Origin: Fragilariopsis cylindrus CCMP1102
Lineage: Eukaryota; Bacillariophyta; Bacillariophyceae; Bacillariales; Bacillariaceae
NCBI GenBank assembly: GCA_900095095.1
Contig: FMBT01000348.1
Coordinates: 62,001 to 126,000, forward strand
Length of the DNA stretch: 64,000 bases
Direction of reading: 5' to 3'
Part shown: one piece after another, positions 1-10,155 of the stretch
Layout of the letters: the number at the start of each line of letters is the position of its first letter
How positions within the stretch are numbered: the stretch's first letter is position 1
Notes under the pieces: generated by a model
The model's input: the letters and a program-made list of their open reading frames with translations, nothing else
Database searches by the model: none
Told to the model about the DNA's origin: nothing
Position numbers and translations under genes: made by a program

Positions 1-1407
1 TTTCACTAGACCGTGCAATTCAGTACGACAAACGAGCGTGGTATTCGGATCAAGTTCAAATTTACGATAACGGTATGCAACCGAGGCTGGTTCCATCCCA
101 TCAGCATCGTCTTCGTCAAAAAATGGATTGGGTAGATCCATTTCTTTCCTACCAACCTTTCTCAAAATTTGTTGTGAAAAGTTTTGATTGATGGTAGTTG
201 CCTCCAAACCCAGTCGTTCGGGAGTGTTAATATTATCTCCATCTTCTCCATCTTTTGGAGGTTGGGGAGCATTGTATGCAGTTTCCCATACCGATAAATA
301 ATCCAACTGACTATTATCACGCTTGTCCAAAAACAAGAGACCACCAGCGGTTTTTTGGATTACCAAATCCCATGGATAAACGGACCGGCTACAAGTCATC
401 AAATGAGCTAGGATATTATCCGTAACGAAGATACTTTTCTTATCACCTTCTCCGGCACCACCAATTCCATCCACTGCCAACTTTTCCAAAACAGGGTCAT
501 CAGTGGTAGTTACGGGATAAAATTCCTTCGTTGCCATACGTTTCAATGGTGCAGGTTGTTTAGCCGAGACCTTATCGTACGCGTCATTGTATTGATCGAG
601 GAAGCCACACCACAACACGTCCTGAGGAACTGGGATTTCGGCTTCTGCATTCTTCCTGGCCTTCTTAGAAGTATCACTATTAAGACTTGCAGACAAATTC
701 TTAGTAACTTTAGCCAAATCTAATTCCTCTACCTTAATCCAATCAGGTTGGACAGCCACAGATGGTTGACGATCGATACGATTGTTGTTATAACCTCTAC
801 CACCTCTACCTCTGCCACCACGGCCACCACGACCACCTCTACCACCACGACCTCCAACAGCAGCACCACGACCTCCTCGTCCACCAAATCCTTCTTGTTT
901 CGAAAGGGTCGAGAATGCTGTACCGCCTTGTTGCTGTCTCCGGGCATTGACTTGTCGTAACCGAGCAGTATGTGCTCGTCGTTTCGCCGCGGGTGGTACA
1001 AATCGTTTTACGGTGGTTGCTTTACTTGTGTCAACCAATTGGAATGTTTCATCTTCAGAATCGTTACCATCGTTATTGTTGTTGTCGTTTCCTCCTCCTC
1101 TACCGTTGTTGTTATTGCGATCATTTTTATTGTTGTTATTATTATTATTATTATTATTGTTGTTGCGATCATTCTTGTCGTATCGACCTTGGCGATTGAA
1201 TCGACTACGATCACCACGACTTGCATTGGTAAAATCAGCTGCTCGTCCTAAACGGTCACTCCGACCAAAGGGTGAATACGGCAAAACAAGGAACTTCCCA
1301 GAACTTGGTGGTGCATTTGGATTACCTTCGTCAGCACTAGCACCCGGCGGACCCCACGAATCGGGATTGGCCGCCACAAAAGGAACGGAAAATAATGGTG
1401 ATGACAT
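1..1407 (-). CDS. EIF3D: Translation initiation factor eIF3 subunit D (C-terminus beyond window)
   Basis: Open without a stop from the ATG at 1407 to the window edge, giving 469 codons with no visible intron. The N-terminus ([20 protein letters not shown]) is typical of eIF3d. It is followed by a poly-Asn run (about residues 84-94), FQLVDTSKA, and an RGG-rich stretch (about residues 175-205). The conserved core then reads [69 protein letters not shown] and [11 protein letters not shown], all matching the eIF3d cap-binding domain. eIF3d is a subunit of the eIF3 complex on the 40S ribosome and in animals binds the mRNA cap of selected transcripts. The RGG block sits where metazoan eIF3d has its RNA-binding N-terminal region and is more extensive here. 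It is divergent with the gene at 1978. Identification is firm; only the C-terminal end is missing. Confidence 0.95.
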   Translation of the reverse strand, partial: MSSPLFSVPFVAANPDSWGPPGASADEGNPNAPPSSGKFLVLPYSPFGRSDRLGRAADFTNASRGDRSRFNRQGRYDKNDRNNNNNNNNNNNNKNDRNNNNGRGGGNDNNNNDGNDSEDETFQLVDTSKATTVKRFVPPAAKRRAHTARLRQVNARRQQQGGTAFSTLSKQEGFGGRGGRGAAVGGRGGRGGRGGRGGRGRGGRGYNNNRIDRQPSVAVQPDWIKVEELDLAKVTKNLSASLNSDTSKKARKNAEAEIPVPQDVLWCGFLDQYNDAYDKVSAKQPAPLKRMATKEFYPVTTTDDPVLEKLAVDGIGGAGEGDKKSIFVTDNILAHLMTCSRSVYPWDLVIQKTAGGLLFLDKRDNSQLDYLSVWETAYNAPQPPKDGEDGDNINTPERLGLEATTINQNFSQQILRKVGRKEMDLPNPFFDEDDADGMEPASVAYRYRKFELDPNTTLVCRTELHGLVK

Positions 1408-1977
1408 TGTTAATGGATTGTTAATGTTATTGTTATTGTTGCGTTCGTTTGCTATTTGTTATTGCTATTATTGCTCGACTTTTAGTTGATGCAAGTGTGT
1501 GGAATCAGTCTCTTATCTTCTTGTGCTTGGCTGCAATGAATTGTTGTTTGTAGTGTGGTGCGGTGTACTGTAACGTGTTGCTCGTGTCTGAGTTGTGTGG
1601 AGATAAATAAGTTGGCGGCTAAAAAAGCACATAATTGAAAAATAGGTTATGAGTCTATTTTAATTCGTGAGTCAATTTGAGATTACAGTCACACTTTTGC
1701 TTTCGAGCTTGAGGTTTTAGCGTGTTATTTACGCGCAAAAAAATCCTCACGATAGCGCGTGCGAATCATGCGGTGCACGGAGGAAGTACAGCTGCTGCAC
1801 AAGAACACAGTAGTACAATCATGTACAAGAATCTTACTTTCTTACTTTCTCATTGTCTTCTACTTTAGTATCTTACTTTCTCATTGTCTTCTGCTTTAAT
1901 ATTCAGTACATCGATCGGTAAAGTAGGTACATCGCCATAATAAATTCATCGGTATCATCATCATCATCATCATCATC
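1408..1977. promoter_or_regulatory. Shared upstream region between eIF3d and the plastid membrane protein
   Basis: This stretch between two divergent starts should hold both promoters. I see no TATA box I would defend. A direct tandem repeat of about 30 bp (core CTTACTTTCTCATTGTCTTC) occurs twice at about 1842-1902. An (ATC)n run at about 1957-1980 leads directly into the plus-strand ATG. Confidence 0.4.
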
Positions 1978-2966
1978 ATGAAATTCATTACTATCATCTT
2001 TTTCCTTTCCGCGCTTTGTTGCTCTGTAGCAAATGCATTTTCGTCGTCGTCGTCGTCAACCCAAGTAGCAACATCGTTATTGCCTACCTTTGATAAAAAA
2101 ACACAAAGGTGGTCACCTGCTGAAGGTAGTGAGGAAGAACCGTACGGTCTCGGTCGGACTCTTCTTGGTAATGGCCCTGTACCAGCTATTACTCGTATAA
2201 CGCAATCCGATGATTATATGCAGGCAGTGCTCAAATTCCAAGCTAATGAAAAATCTACAATTCGTTACGCTCAAGGGAATATGGATGCATATTTCGAAAA
2301 TCCGAATGTAAGTTTTTGTGTGTTGTGTTGTGTGCTGTAATATCTGTCGAAAGAATCCCCATTACTGTAATTATTGCACGAATGCTAGATTTTTGATGTC
2401 CCATTTATACTTACTGACTTGTATTTCCCGCACAATTAATACCGGTATATCGTATTGAACTCTATTTGAATCATTCTAGGATTGGGCCTATCAAAGAACA
2501 AGTGAGGATCGAGGTGGATACAAAAAGAAGTATGGTGAACCTTTAGACAAGAAATCAGTTTTATTGACTGTTGTATGGGGTGTTGGAATTTCGGCGTTTA
2601 TTGTAAATTTCGGCTACACTTTGGTAAGTCAAGTCGAGGGTTGCCCTTCGGCCAAACAAAACAAAACAAAAAGCTACTACAGCGATGATAACAATGAATG
2701 TGAAAGTGAATTGTTGTTTGAAGTCTACATATTATTTCAATAATGTTTCCGAATATTGGTCTACCGAAAAGGAAGGGGGGGGGGGGGGGTATATGTGTGT
2801 GTGTGTGTGTATATATATAATTATTTTATTTTATTGCATGGTAAATCTTACAAGATTGCATTTCTCTACTCTTTTTTTTCATTAATTACCCAACATTATT
2901 TAGGTGACTGGCAGAGTTTGTGATGGTAATGCTGAAATGCAGTTTTGTAAAGTTTTCTTCAAGTAG
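1978..2966 (+). CDS. Plastid-targeted single-helix membrane protein, 3 exons
   Basis: Exons are 1978-2307, 2480-2623 and 2904-2966, with GTAAGT donors and TAG acceptors in phase 0, giving 178 aa. Residues 1-20 form a signal peptide ending VANA, followed by Phe21 at the predicted cleavage point. This is the ASAFAP-type bipartite presequence that routes diatom proteins into the plastid stroma or thylakoid. A Ser-rich transit region follows. A soluble segment contains YGLGRTLLGNGPVPAITRI and AQGNMDAYFENPNDWAYQR. One transmembrane helix lies at about 136-158 (SVLLTVVWGVGISAFIVNFG), and the short tail has two Cys. I do not recognise the family; a small thylakoid photosystem-associated or assembly protein is an inference. 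Intron 2 contains a G15 run followed by GT and TA dinucleotide runs (2775-2819). Confidence 0.8.
2775..2819. repeat. Poly-G and (GT)n/(TA)n microsatellite
   Basis: A run of 15 G is followed by alternating GT and then TA dinucleotides. It lies inside intron 2 of the plastid membrane protein gene. Confidence 0.9.
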
Positions 2967-3226
2967 ATGATAATATATTATGCATTTTTTTCATCGGAAT
3001 GTATTGATCGAAAAAGAATAGACTACACGTGGAGTCCATGTGCGGTATGTAGTACTTAAATTTTCGTAAATACTGGTAGCTAACAGCTCACTTAATATTT
3101 GATTAAATTTAACTATTATTCTTATACTTCACTATTATATTAACTAATTTACTACTAAGATTTGCGAGCAATTAATTAAGTTCAAAAAATATCTAAGATA
3201 AAATATATAGTGTATGTAGTGCATCA

Positions 3227-5060
3227 TCATTTTTTACGTCGTAAGTCTCGTAAGCCACTCTTACTTCGTGCTACATCATAGGTTGAAGACTTTTGATTAC
3301 GCAATAACTGAAACCATTTATCTGTCATTTCTTTGCTACCGCCCCAAATGTACCACATGCTGATAAAAGGAGAAGATTTTTTATGCGTATCACTAACCTT
3401 CTTCTCACGGAAATTGGGTGGAGGTTGATATATGTATCGTTTCTTAGGAACCAAGTAGATGGGGCATTGACCGTTGTTTACAGTCAGTCTTTGGAAGTAA
3501 TCCTTCTTATGCACGAAGTTAGGCATCAGCAACATCCAGGGCTTGTTACAGCTCGAGACATGCTGCATCAACTTTTCGACGTGTACTCCACTGTATGGGG
3601 GGTTCGTGAGAAATACATCGTACTCTGGATAATGAGAGGGATCTTTCCATACTTCGTAACAGTCTTCCTTTTTGTTGTAGACCTCAGGGAAGCCTAAGGA
3701 TTTCAAATGTAGCGCAACTCTTCCATCACAATAGTAGGGGTCGTAAATAGAAAGCTCTCTATTTGATTTCTTTCGAATCAATCGCTTGTAAGATTCCAAC
3801 AGAGGACAAATATCTTCGTAGGCCACGAGAGGGGACTCGCAGTGATCATCTGAGTCTGTTTTAAAGGGAAAGGAACTAATGGAAGGATCATCCTTGACGT
3901 TGGCGTTTTCTATATTCGGGAGAGATGAGAAATCAATGAGGGGGAAAGAAAAACAATTGTTTATGTTAGTGGGCTATGTACCGTAGGATATTGAGAAAGT
4001 TTCCGTCGTACAATATCTATTCAAACTTCACACCCAACCAATGGTTTGAATCCAGAAATTAGAAAGGTAACAAAGGAGGTTTTCACATTCGATGTATAGG
4101 TGTACATCCATTTTGGTTGTATACCATACATATCCTGCAAAGACTCCCTAAGTTCCCTTACTATGGGTATCACTATTCTAGCATGATATTTGACCGGGTC
4201 GAAGACTATGGTAGAAAGTCTTAAGCCGGCTTCGATACATGCATTCCTTATTTTACGTTACATAATCCTGTCAACAAAATTTGGAAGAAACTAACTTTAA
4301 AACGTACCTTCTTTTTTATGAATTCCACGTCTTGCTGTTGTTGTTGTTGTTGGAGTCGTAAGTTGAGAGTTTCCTTCTTCGAATTCTTCCTGTAACAGTA
4401 TAACACGACCATTATCGTCCAATTTTCCCACTTGTTTTCGTTCCCCATTAGGAAGAAGTTCTGTTGAAGAGTACACTTTGCCTGCCTTCCGATCGATCAA
4501 GACGAAGACGTTGGTTGATATCATGGAACCCTCCAATTCATTTTCGGCATTGATACTATCCTCCTGCTCATTATATTCCTGGAGATTAACATCATGTTCT
4601 TGTCCATGTTTTTTCTTCCTATGTGTCTTTTTCTTCTTCTTTCGTTTTTTCTTTGGAAATATTTCCCCCGTTTCAAATTCGGCAGACTCGTTCTGAAGGT
4701 GTGCAGCAGATATCGGTCCTGAAATACTTCCAGATGACTGGCCATCACTTTTTTTCTCTTTCTCGCTTCTTTCTTGCCATTCTTACTATTTTCGCCACCA
4801 GACGAATTCATCATACTATCTTTGATTTCCATCTGTTCTTTCACAAGAACTTGTGTACGATCATGATATGATGTAGAAATGCCTCTTCGCTTTCTTTCTT
4901 TAGGCTGTTCATTGCCGTTGCCTCCTACGCGTTTGTTGGAGTCAACACGAAGCTGTTCACCATCATTGTTAGAATCTTCTACTTCTTTCCTTTCATTCGA
5001 TGCGGTTTTGGTCTTCTTTTTCTCTTGTTTCTTGTTCGATGATGACTTCGTCTTAGACAT
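3227..5060 (-). CDS. NPPY-motif N6-adenine-type methyltransferase-like protein with Lys-rich N-terminus; one frame break
   Basis: Read on the minus strand from the ATG at 5060. The first part (MSKTKSSSNKKQEKKKTKT...) is lysine- and serine-rich. After a 7-base A run (plus-strand T run 4749-4755) the plausible frame changes by one and continues through KKKRKKKKKTHRKKK to STNVFVLIDRKAGKVYSS. An intron follows (4307-3910, GTACGT donor, TAG acceptor) and joins in phase to ENANVKDDPS and the conserved C-terminal domain (3227-3909). That domain has DPYYCDGRV, YDVFLTNPPYSG, NKPWMLLMPNFVHKKDYF, VPKKRYIY and KKSSPFISMWYIWGG. TNPPY is the catalytic motif IV of N6-adenine methyltransferases, and DPYYCDG could serve as the SAM-binding motif. 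Substrate (rRNA, mRNA or DNA) is unknown. The frame break may be a homopolymer sequencing error. The gene assignment is good, the family name only approximate. Confidence 0.7.
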
Positions 5061-5471
5061 GATAATAAAAGGAATATGGAAGTAACACGGTCGTGATGTT
5101 GTTGTTCAACAGCATGATTGTATATTTCTCCGTTTATGCTGTTCGACCAAAAGGGTTTCTTGATCGGCTATTTCGCTGTTGTACTTTGAATAATGCAACA
5201 GCACATTTTTGGGAGCGGTGCCGCTTCTATATTGCGTTATGCCTTATTTGTGTGTACAACGTGACATCATCTTGAGATCTCGAATCTGTCCAGAAATAAT
5301 TTTTCTCTAGTTTTGAAGTTTGTGAATTTGCTTGGTTGTCGACGGTTCGTTCACTTTGTAAATTTTTATTTTATTTTGAAATGAATGGTGGTCAATGATT
5401 CATTCAAATCCAGTCCCGTACAATAATGAATCGTTTGTTCAATAATAAAATAAAAGAATATAGAAAAGTAT
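5061..5471. promoter_or_regulatory. Upstream region of the methyltransferase-like gene
   Basis: AT-rich intergenic DNA without a supportable gene. It should contain the promoter of the minus-strand gene starting at 5060. Confidence 0.3.
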
Positions 5472-5821
5472 TTATTGCTGGATTATAGTCCTCCTCACCA
5501 AACTTTGCATTGTCTTTCGGTGCAGATAAAAATAATTTATGAGATTGCTCTGAAAACAATAGTGGTACCTTCTGCGTTGAAATTTCACTTGATGAATCTT
5601 TTGGTTAGTTTCTTCCACGTTGGATTGATGTGGTAGTTGTTGAGGTTGTTGTAGTAAACATAAATTTGCTAATCCATGAACGATAGAATTTGTTTGGACA
5701 CATGCAGCTGATGCAGAAATATCCAAATATACGTTTGAAAGTATAACCAATGTGTACGATCGTTTATAACATCGATTGCAATGGTTTTCGGTGGTAGTAG
5801 TATTAGCTCGTAATAATCGTA

Positions 5822-6082
5822 CTAGTCTCGTCGTAGGAGTTGTTTTGGTATCAAAAATCCTGGTCCTAGTAGCATAGCAACAGCAACACCAACAGCAGTA
5901 GTAGTAGTAGTATTGGAGCATTGCCTTACCACTGGAAGAAGATAACGATTCGTCCATCCATTATTATGTACCAAAGCCCCCGTCGTTGTCTTCGTCGATG
6001 TCGTCCTACTATTCCTCCCACCAACAGCAGCAGCAAAAAGAACAAACAAGGATGAGGATCGTTGTCCAAATATTGTTGTCAT
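5822..6082 (-). CDS. Small hypothetical protein, 86 aa
   Basis: An ATG-started ORF rich in Thr, with an N-terminus resembling a targeting sequence (MTTIFGQRSSSLFVLFAAA) and a hydrophobic stretch TTAVGVAVAMLLGPGFLI near the C-terminus. It could be a small organellar membrane protein or the first exon of a longer gene. A second ORF in another frame (5472-5957) contains Tyr and Cys runs and looks like translated simple repeat. No family recognised. Confidence 0.3.
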   Translation of the reverse strand: MTTIFGQRSSSLFVLFAAAVGGRNSRTTSTKTTTGALVHNNGWTNRYLLPVVRQCSNTTTTTAVGVAVAMLLGPGFLIPKQLLRRD

Positions 6083-7133
6083 TATTATTTATCTTTCATT
6101 ACTCATCTATATTATCCAACATGTTACCAAAAAAAGATAGTACAATACAATAGTACAGTAGGAGGGCGACTCATCAAGATCAATTACATAGGAGATAACA
6201 ATAGAAAGTCCGAAATCTTTATTATTATTGTATATACAATTAGATACTGATTACACTGTAGGCGGGCGTAGTTTTCGTAATAGGCTTTTTAATTGAGTGT
6301 AAAACAGTTCGTGCGTGGACAGGCAAATGTCACACAATTTGGCATGATATAGTTTCTATATTCGTACCTGAAATCATATAACAAACACACTCTCTAAGAA
6401 ATACATCAAATCGGTTTACACTAACTTACCTGTTCATCTTCATCTCCATCATCATCTCATTTCCAGTCTTACGTAAAAGTATACGGGACTCGCTAGTTTT
6501 TAGAGATAGTATACAAAATACATATATGAACATACCCATAAATATGTAAGGTCATATATATGAACGCACCATATAAACATATAATAATTTATACTATCAT
6601 ACCGTATGAACATAATTTTATATGGTATAATCATATGAATGATTTTCAATGTCTGTGGGTACGTTCATATACAGTAATAATAGCCTATTCAATCTAGGAG
6701 CTTCTTGTTGCATCCGATTGTTAACAATCAAGCTGTTAGGAGCTGTTACGCGCGTGTCAATTTACAAGTTTTTGAATTAACACAAGTAATGCGCCTTGTT
6801 GAAGGTCTTCACTGAGATTTTTTCTTGGTGACGAATTGGTTTTTAAACCAATCATGTGACGCAGAAATGATTGTTGATAAAATCATAACAGATGCGAGCC
6901 AATCAGATTCAATCACAAGAATGTTGAACTTGAAAAGAATGAGATTCAGATTTCTTACGACACAACAATTTTTGCCGTCGTCGTGGACAATTTTTGCCTG
7001 GTCCTTGTATCTCATTATTCAAAAAATACTATCATTATTATTTGTATTCTACATAGGAATTGCTCAAAACAGACTCTTCATAATCATCATAATCATCAGC
7101 ATCATCATCATCATCATCATCGACGTGCTACTA
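6083..7133. other. Intergenic, AT-rich, (ATC)n run
   Basis: No convincing gene. Many ATATG/CATAT-type palindromic words lie at about 6520-6670, and an (ATC/ATA)n run lies at about 7080-7122. A minus-strand ORF at 6809-7015 has no recognisable content; it could be an exon downstream of the ORF at 7134-7499, but I could not join them. Confidence 0.3.
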
Positions 7134-7499
7134 CTACCCCCCCCTTCGTATTTTAGAGAGAGAGAATATATAATGTGAGTGCTTAGAACTGGAGCTTGTA
7201 CTTGACGAATCACTTGATGAATCGCGTGAATCGGTTCTTCGCAACACACGTTGTACAAAAAGTGATATGTCTTGTTGAACTTGATCCGCTGCTTGAATAG
7301 CAACACCACCAATCTCGGGCACTTGCTTGTCTTCAGTTGCACGCGAATCACATAATGATTCTGCTGCGTCTGTTATTGATTTAACAGCGTCGATAATATC
7401 AATATTTTCTATTTCAATTCTTTCTTCAACGTCACCACCGATACTGGAACTTTCACTTGATCCACTCGATCGAATGTCCTTGGCTGCTGGCAACTGCAT
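7134..7499 (-). CDS. Hypothetical acidic Ser-rich protein, 121 aa, possibly a first exon
   Basis: From the ATG at 7499 the frame reads MQLPAAKDIRSSGSSESSS and then a coherent amphipathic segment: IEIENIDIIDAVKSITDAAE, QVPEIGGVAIQAADQVQQDI, SLFVQRVLRR. A Ser/Asp-rich tail follows and the frame runs into a G homopolymer before the stop. The middle part has real-protein composition; the tail looks like intron or repeat read-through. No family recognised. Confidence 0.35.
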   Translation of the reverse strand: MQLPAAKDIRSSGSSESSSIGGDVEERIEIENIDIIDAVKSITDAAESLCDSRATEDKQVPEIGGVAIQAADQVQQDISLFVQRVLRRTDSRDSSSDSSSTSSSSKHSHYIFSLSKIRRGG

Positions 7500-7683
7500 G
7501 TACAGTACTGCATCGTACTAACTAGCTTGTTCTGAACGTTCCTATTATTCTAGCTAGAATAACAAGAACGATGATAAAGTACAAAATCAACATATACATG
7601 CATATAGTCAATCTCTTATTCTCTCACTTACCTGTTATTGTTGTTTCATTTCTTTTATTTTTCCTCAAGCATTTTTACTAGAT

Positions 7684-8538
7684 ATGAATTCTAATTCTAA
7701 ACATGGAACTGCCGCACCAACAGCAGCAGCGCCACCTCCAGCACAGGAAAATGCAGCAGCACAACCGACAGCATATATGCATGCGCAACTGGCAATAAAG
7801 TTTGCAGAAATGAAGGCAGTTCTTGAAGCTGCAGATCTTGAAGCGGCAAAAATGAAGGCAGAACTTAAAGCAATGGAAATTTAGTTTGGTACTTTAAAAA
7901 CTCCAACAATAATTGCTTCACCAGCTACAGCCACTGTTTCTGCTGCTGCATCTTCAACTAGTGATGTTAATAGTAGCAATACAAGTAGCACTACAAGCAT
8001 TGATGAAGGAAGTATTGTCAATGAAGGACAAGATGTGATCGATCTTACTATTGATTCACCACGAACTGATGCAAAGAAGGAGCCATCTCCGACTTCCCTA
8101 CAACCACGTGCTCTTGCTTCTTTATTGAATACTACGGTATCGAATAGAACTGAGTCCCCAAATGATTCACCACGAACCGATGCGAAGAAGAAGCCATCAA
8201 GTGCCACTAACTCAAATCAATACAGGGCTTGTCGATATTGTGATATAGAATTTCACGTGGAGGGAGTTTCTTGACATGAAAAATATTGTCCATGTAAGAA
8301 AGTTCATACACCACCAACCGAATCGAATAGAACTGAGTCCCCAAATGATCCACCACCAACCGATGCGAAGAAGACGCCATGTCAACATTGTGATAAACTT
8401 TGTCGCTCGAGGGGACTTCATATACATGAAAAATCATGTAAACGACGTGTAACCGAAGATGGTCTTAAGCCAAGAGGTAGGAACAAAACTGTTCGTTTGG
8501 GGAATGGAACATATAAGCGCCCAAAAGTAGATCCGTAA
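7684..8538 (+). pseudogene. Broken two-finger C2HC zinc-finger gene with two in-frame stops
   Basis: One reading frame runs from the ATG at 7684 to 8538, interrupted by TAG at 7882 and TGA at 8272. The first segment is Ala-rich with a short coiled coil (KFAEMKAVLEAADLEAAKMK). After the TAG comes a Thr/Ser region and a SUMO-interacting-like motif DVIDLTIDSP. Two zinc-finger units with similar spacers follow: CRYCDIEFHVEGVS(stop)HEKYC and CQHCDKLCRSRGLHIHEKSC. Each spacer carries the repeat NRTESPND-P-TDAKK. The TGA replaces the residue just before the finger-1 His, where finger 2 reads HIHEK. A GTAAGT at 8535 is a possible donor joining an acceptor at 8665 and giving a short tail ending at 8678. 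Decay, readthrough or base errors are all possible; the shared frame on both sides of each stop is directly visible. Confidence 0.6.
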
Positions 8539-10155
8539 GTGTTCCAAAACTATTGTATACATGACTTTCATATTTTCTTTATCTGTTTGTTATAAAATCA
8601 CTCATCCTTTCTAACTTTCTAAATTTTCAATTAAATCAAACCACCATCACATCATACACATACAGACCTACATACTAACCTGGCCCTGAGCGGGATGTAA
8701 GTGGAAGTAATTGTTGGACGGTAGTTAAATAATCATTGAAGATGACCAGTCGAAGTCAAAACACAAACAAGAGAAGTGTTTAGATATATAAGAAGTTGAG
8801 GTACAAACAAGAGAAGTGTCCGCATGAGTAGAAACACGAATAAGAGAAGTGTTATATATATGGAGTCGAAGCAGAAGTGTCGATGTCTTTTGAAGCGCTA
8901 ATACTAATATTATATATATGTAGCAACAGCAACAGTAACAGCATAGCAGCACTAGCACTAGCACTAGCAGCACTAGCACAATCAACTGTTTGACAATAAT
9001 TGTCTGACACTTGTGGCACAATCAATTGTTTGACAGTTGCAATCTACTTCTAATAATCACTATAATAAACAAAAAGAGATTAAATAATATTAAAAGACAA
9101 TAAACAGGAGTATGCACCAACCAGCTGGATCTGACCGGTCAGTGTGATCATGAGTGTTGTAAATATGATATGTATTATGTATGTAATGGCCAATACAATT
9201 GATTTCCATTCATAAGTAATTGTTGCCAACAATAATATGATCATACTATACTTGTTGTATCATAATATTATACAGGTGGAAAGCAAACAAATCGATTTAC
9301 AAGTAATATTCGTTTTCGTAGTGGGGGATCAAAGAAACCCTTTAATTTTGTTTTAGGCGCATTGGGGACAACAAGGAAATCAGACCTACTAGTAGTACCT
9401 GTCGCCGCGCCGCACGCGACGTTATAAATTAGTTGCTGCTTTGCTGGTTCTTGTTTAGGCCTACCGTACAAGTATGTAATCTCCGCATGCATTATTGTGT
9501 CTGCTATGGTTGTGAAGAGATTTTTGAGATTTTGTTCTATCTCCACAACAACGTGAAACGCCTCCCCACGGTATTACGGTATTCGATTGCTCGGCTGGTC
9601 CTGGACCAAGAGAGAGACAATTTCGAGAAGAGAAAGAAAGAGAGAAAGAAAGAGAGAAAGAGAGAGAGAGCAAATTGTGAACTTGTCGGAATACATACTT
9701 TTGTACTTGCAGTTTTATAGCCATCGATCTATATTCTTTCTATCCGGGTCATAAAATATCTTTGAAGGTATTAGTTCCTGTAATTATCGTCTGTTCTAGA
9801 ACATCTCACCTGAAAGATCAACAGTAGGAGTTGTTGTATACACGACGTCCGCTCATGACACTATCGCTTTGCCTGGAATTTTAATGCATGTGGATTTGAT
9901 AACGACGGATAATAATAATAATAATAATAATAATAGTACAATTACGCTGTACACTGTAACGTACGGACAACATTTCCTTCTTGTTTCGATCGCACGAAGC
10001 GTCTGATTTCGGCAGTATTGTAAGATACATATTCTTAAAAAGAACACGCTACAGGATAGGACGCAACAACATAATTTTAAAAGTTACAAACCGAATTCAA
10101 CAGCAATAAGACTTTATTTTAATTTAAATCCAATAATTGTATATAATATATTATC
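8539..10155. other. Intergenic with short tandem repeats
   Basis: No supportable gene. At about 8755-8880 the phrase (A/T)AAGAGAAGTGT recurs several times. At 8945-9035 CACTAGCACTAG units and two copies of CACAATCAA(C/T)TGTTTGACA occur. A GA/GAAA run lies at about 9617-9670 and an (AAT)n run at about 9909-9936. A minus ORF at 9268-9546 lacks a sensible ATG and is not called. Confidence 0.4.

Noticed and set aside
947-1489. 180-codon plus ORF rich in Leu
   Set aside because: It is the antisense shadow of the eIF3d poly-Asn and Gly-rich coding region.
5472-5957. 161-codon minus ORF with Tyr and Cys runs
   Set aside because: Composition is that of a translated CAG/TAG-type repeat, and it overlaps a more plausible 86-codon ORF.
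7882-8274. Alternative genetic code (stop reassignment)
   Set aside because: TAG, TGA and TAA all serve as proper ends of well-recognised genes here, for example TAG in the plastid protein, TGA in the asparaginase and TAA in the DYRK kinase.
9268-9546. 92-codon minus ORF
   Set aside because: Begins with GTG; the internal ATG gives a short protein with no recognisable motif.
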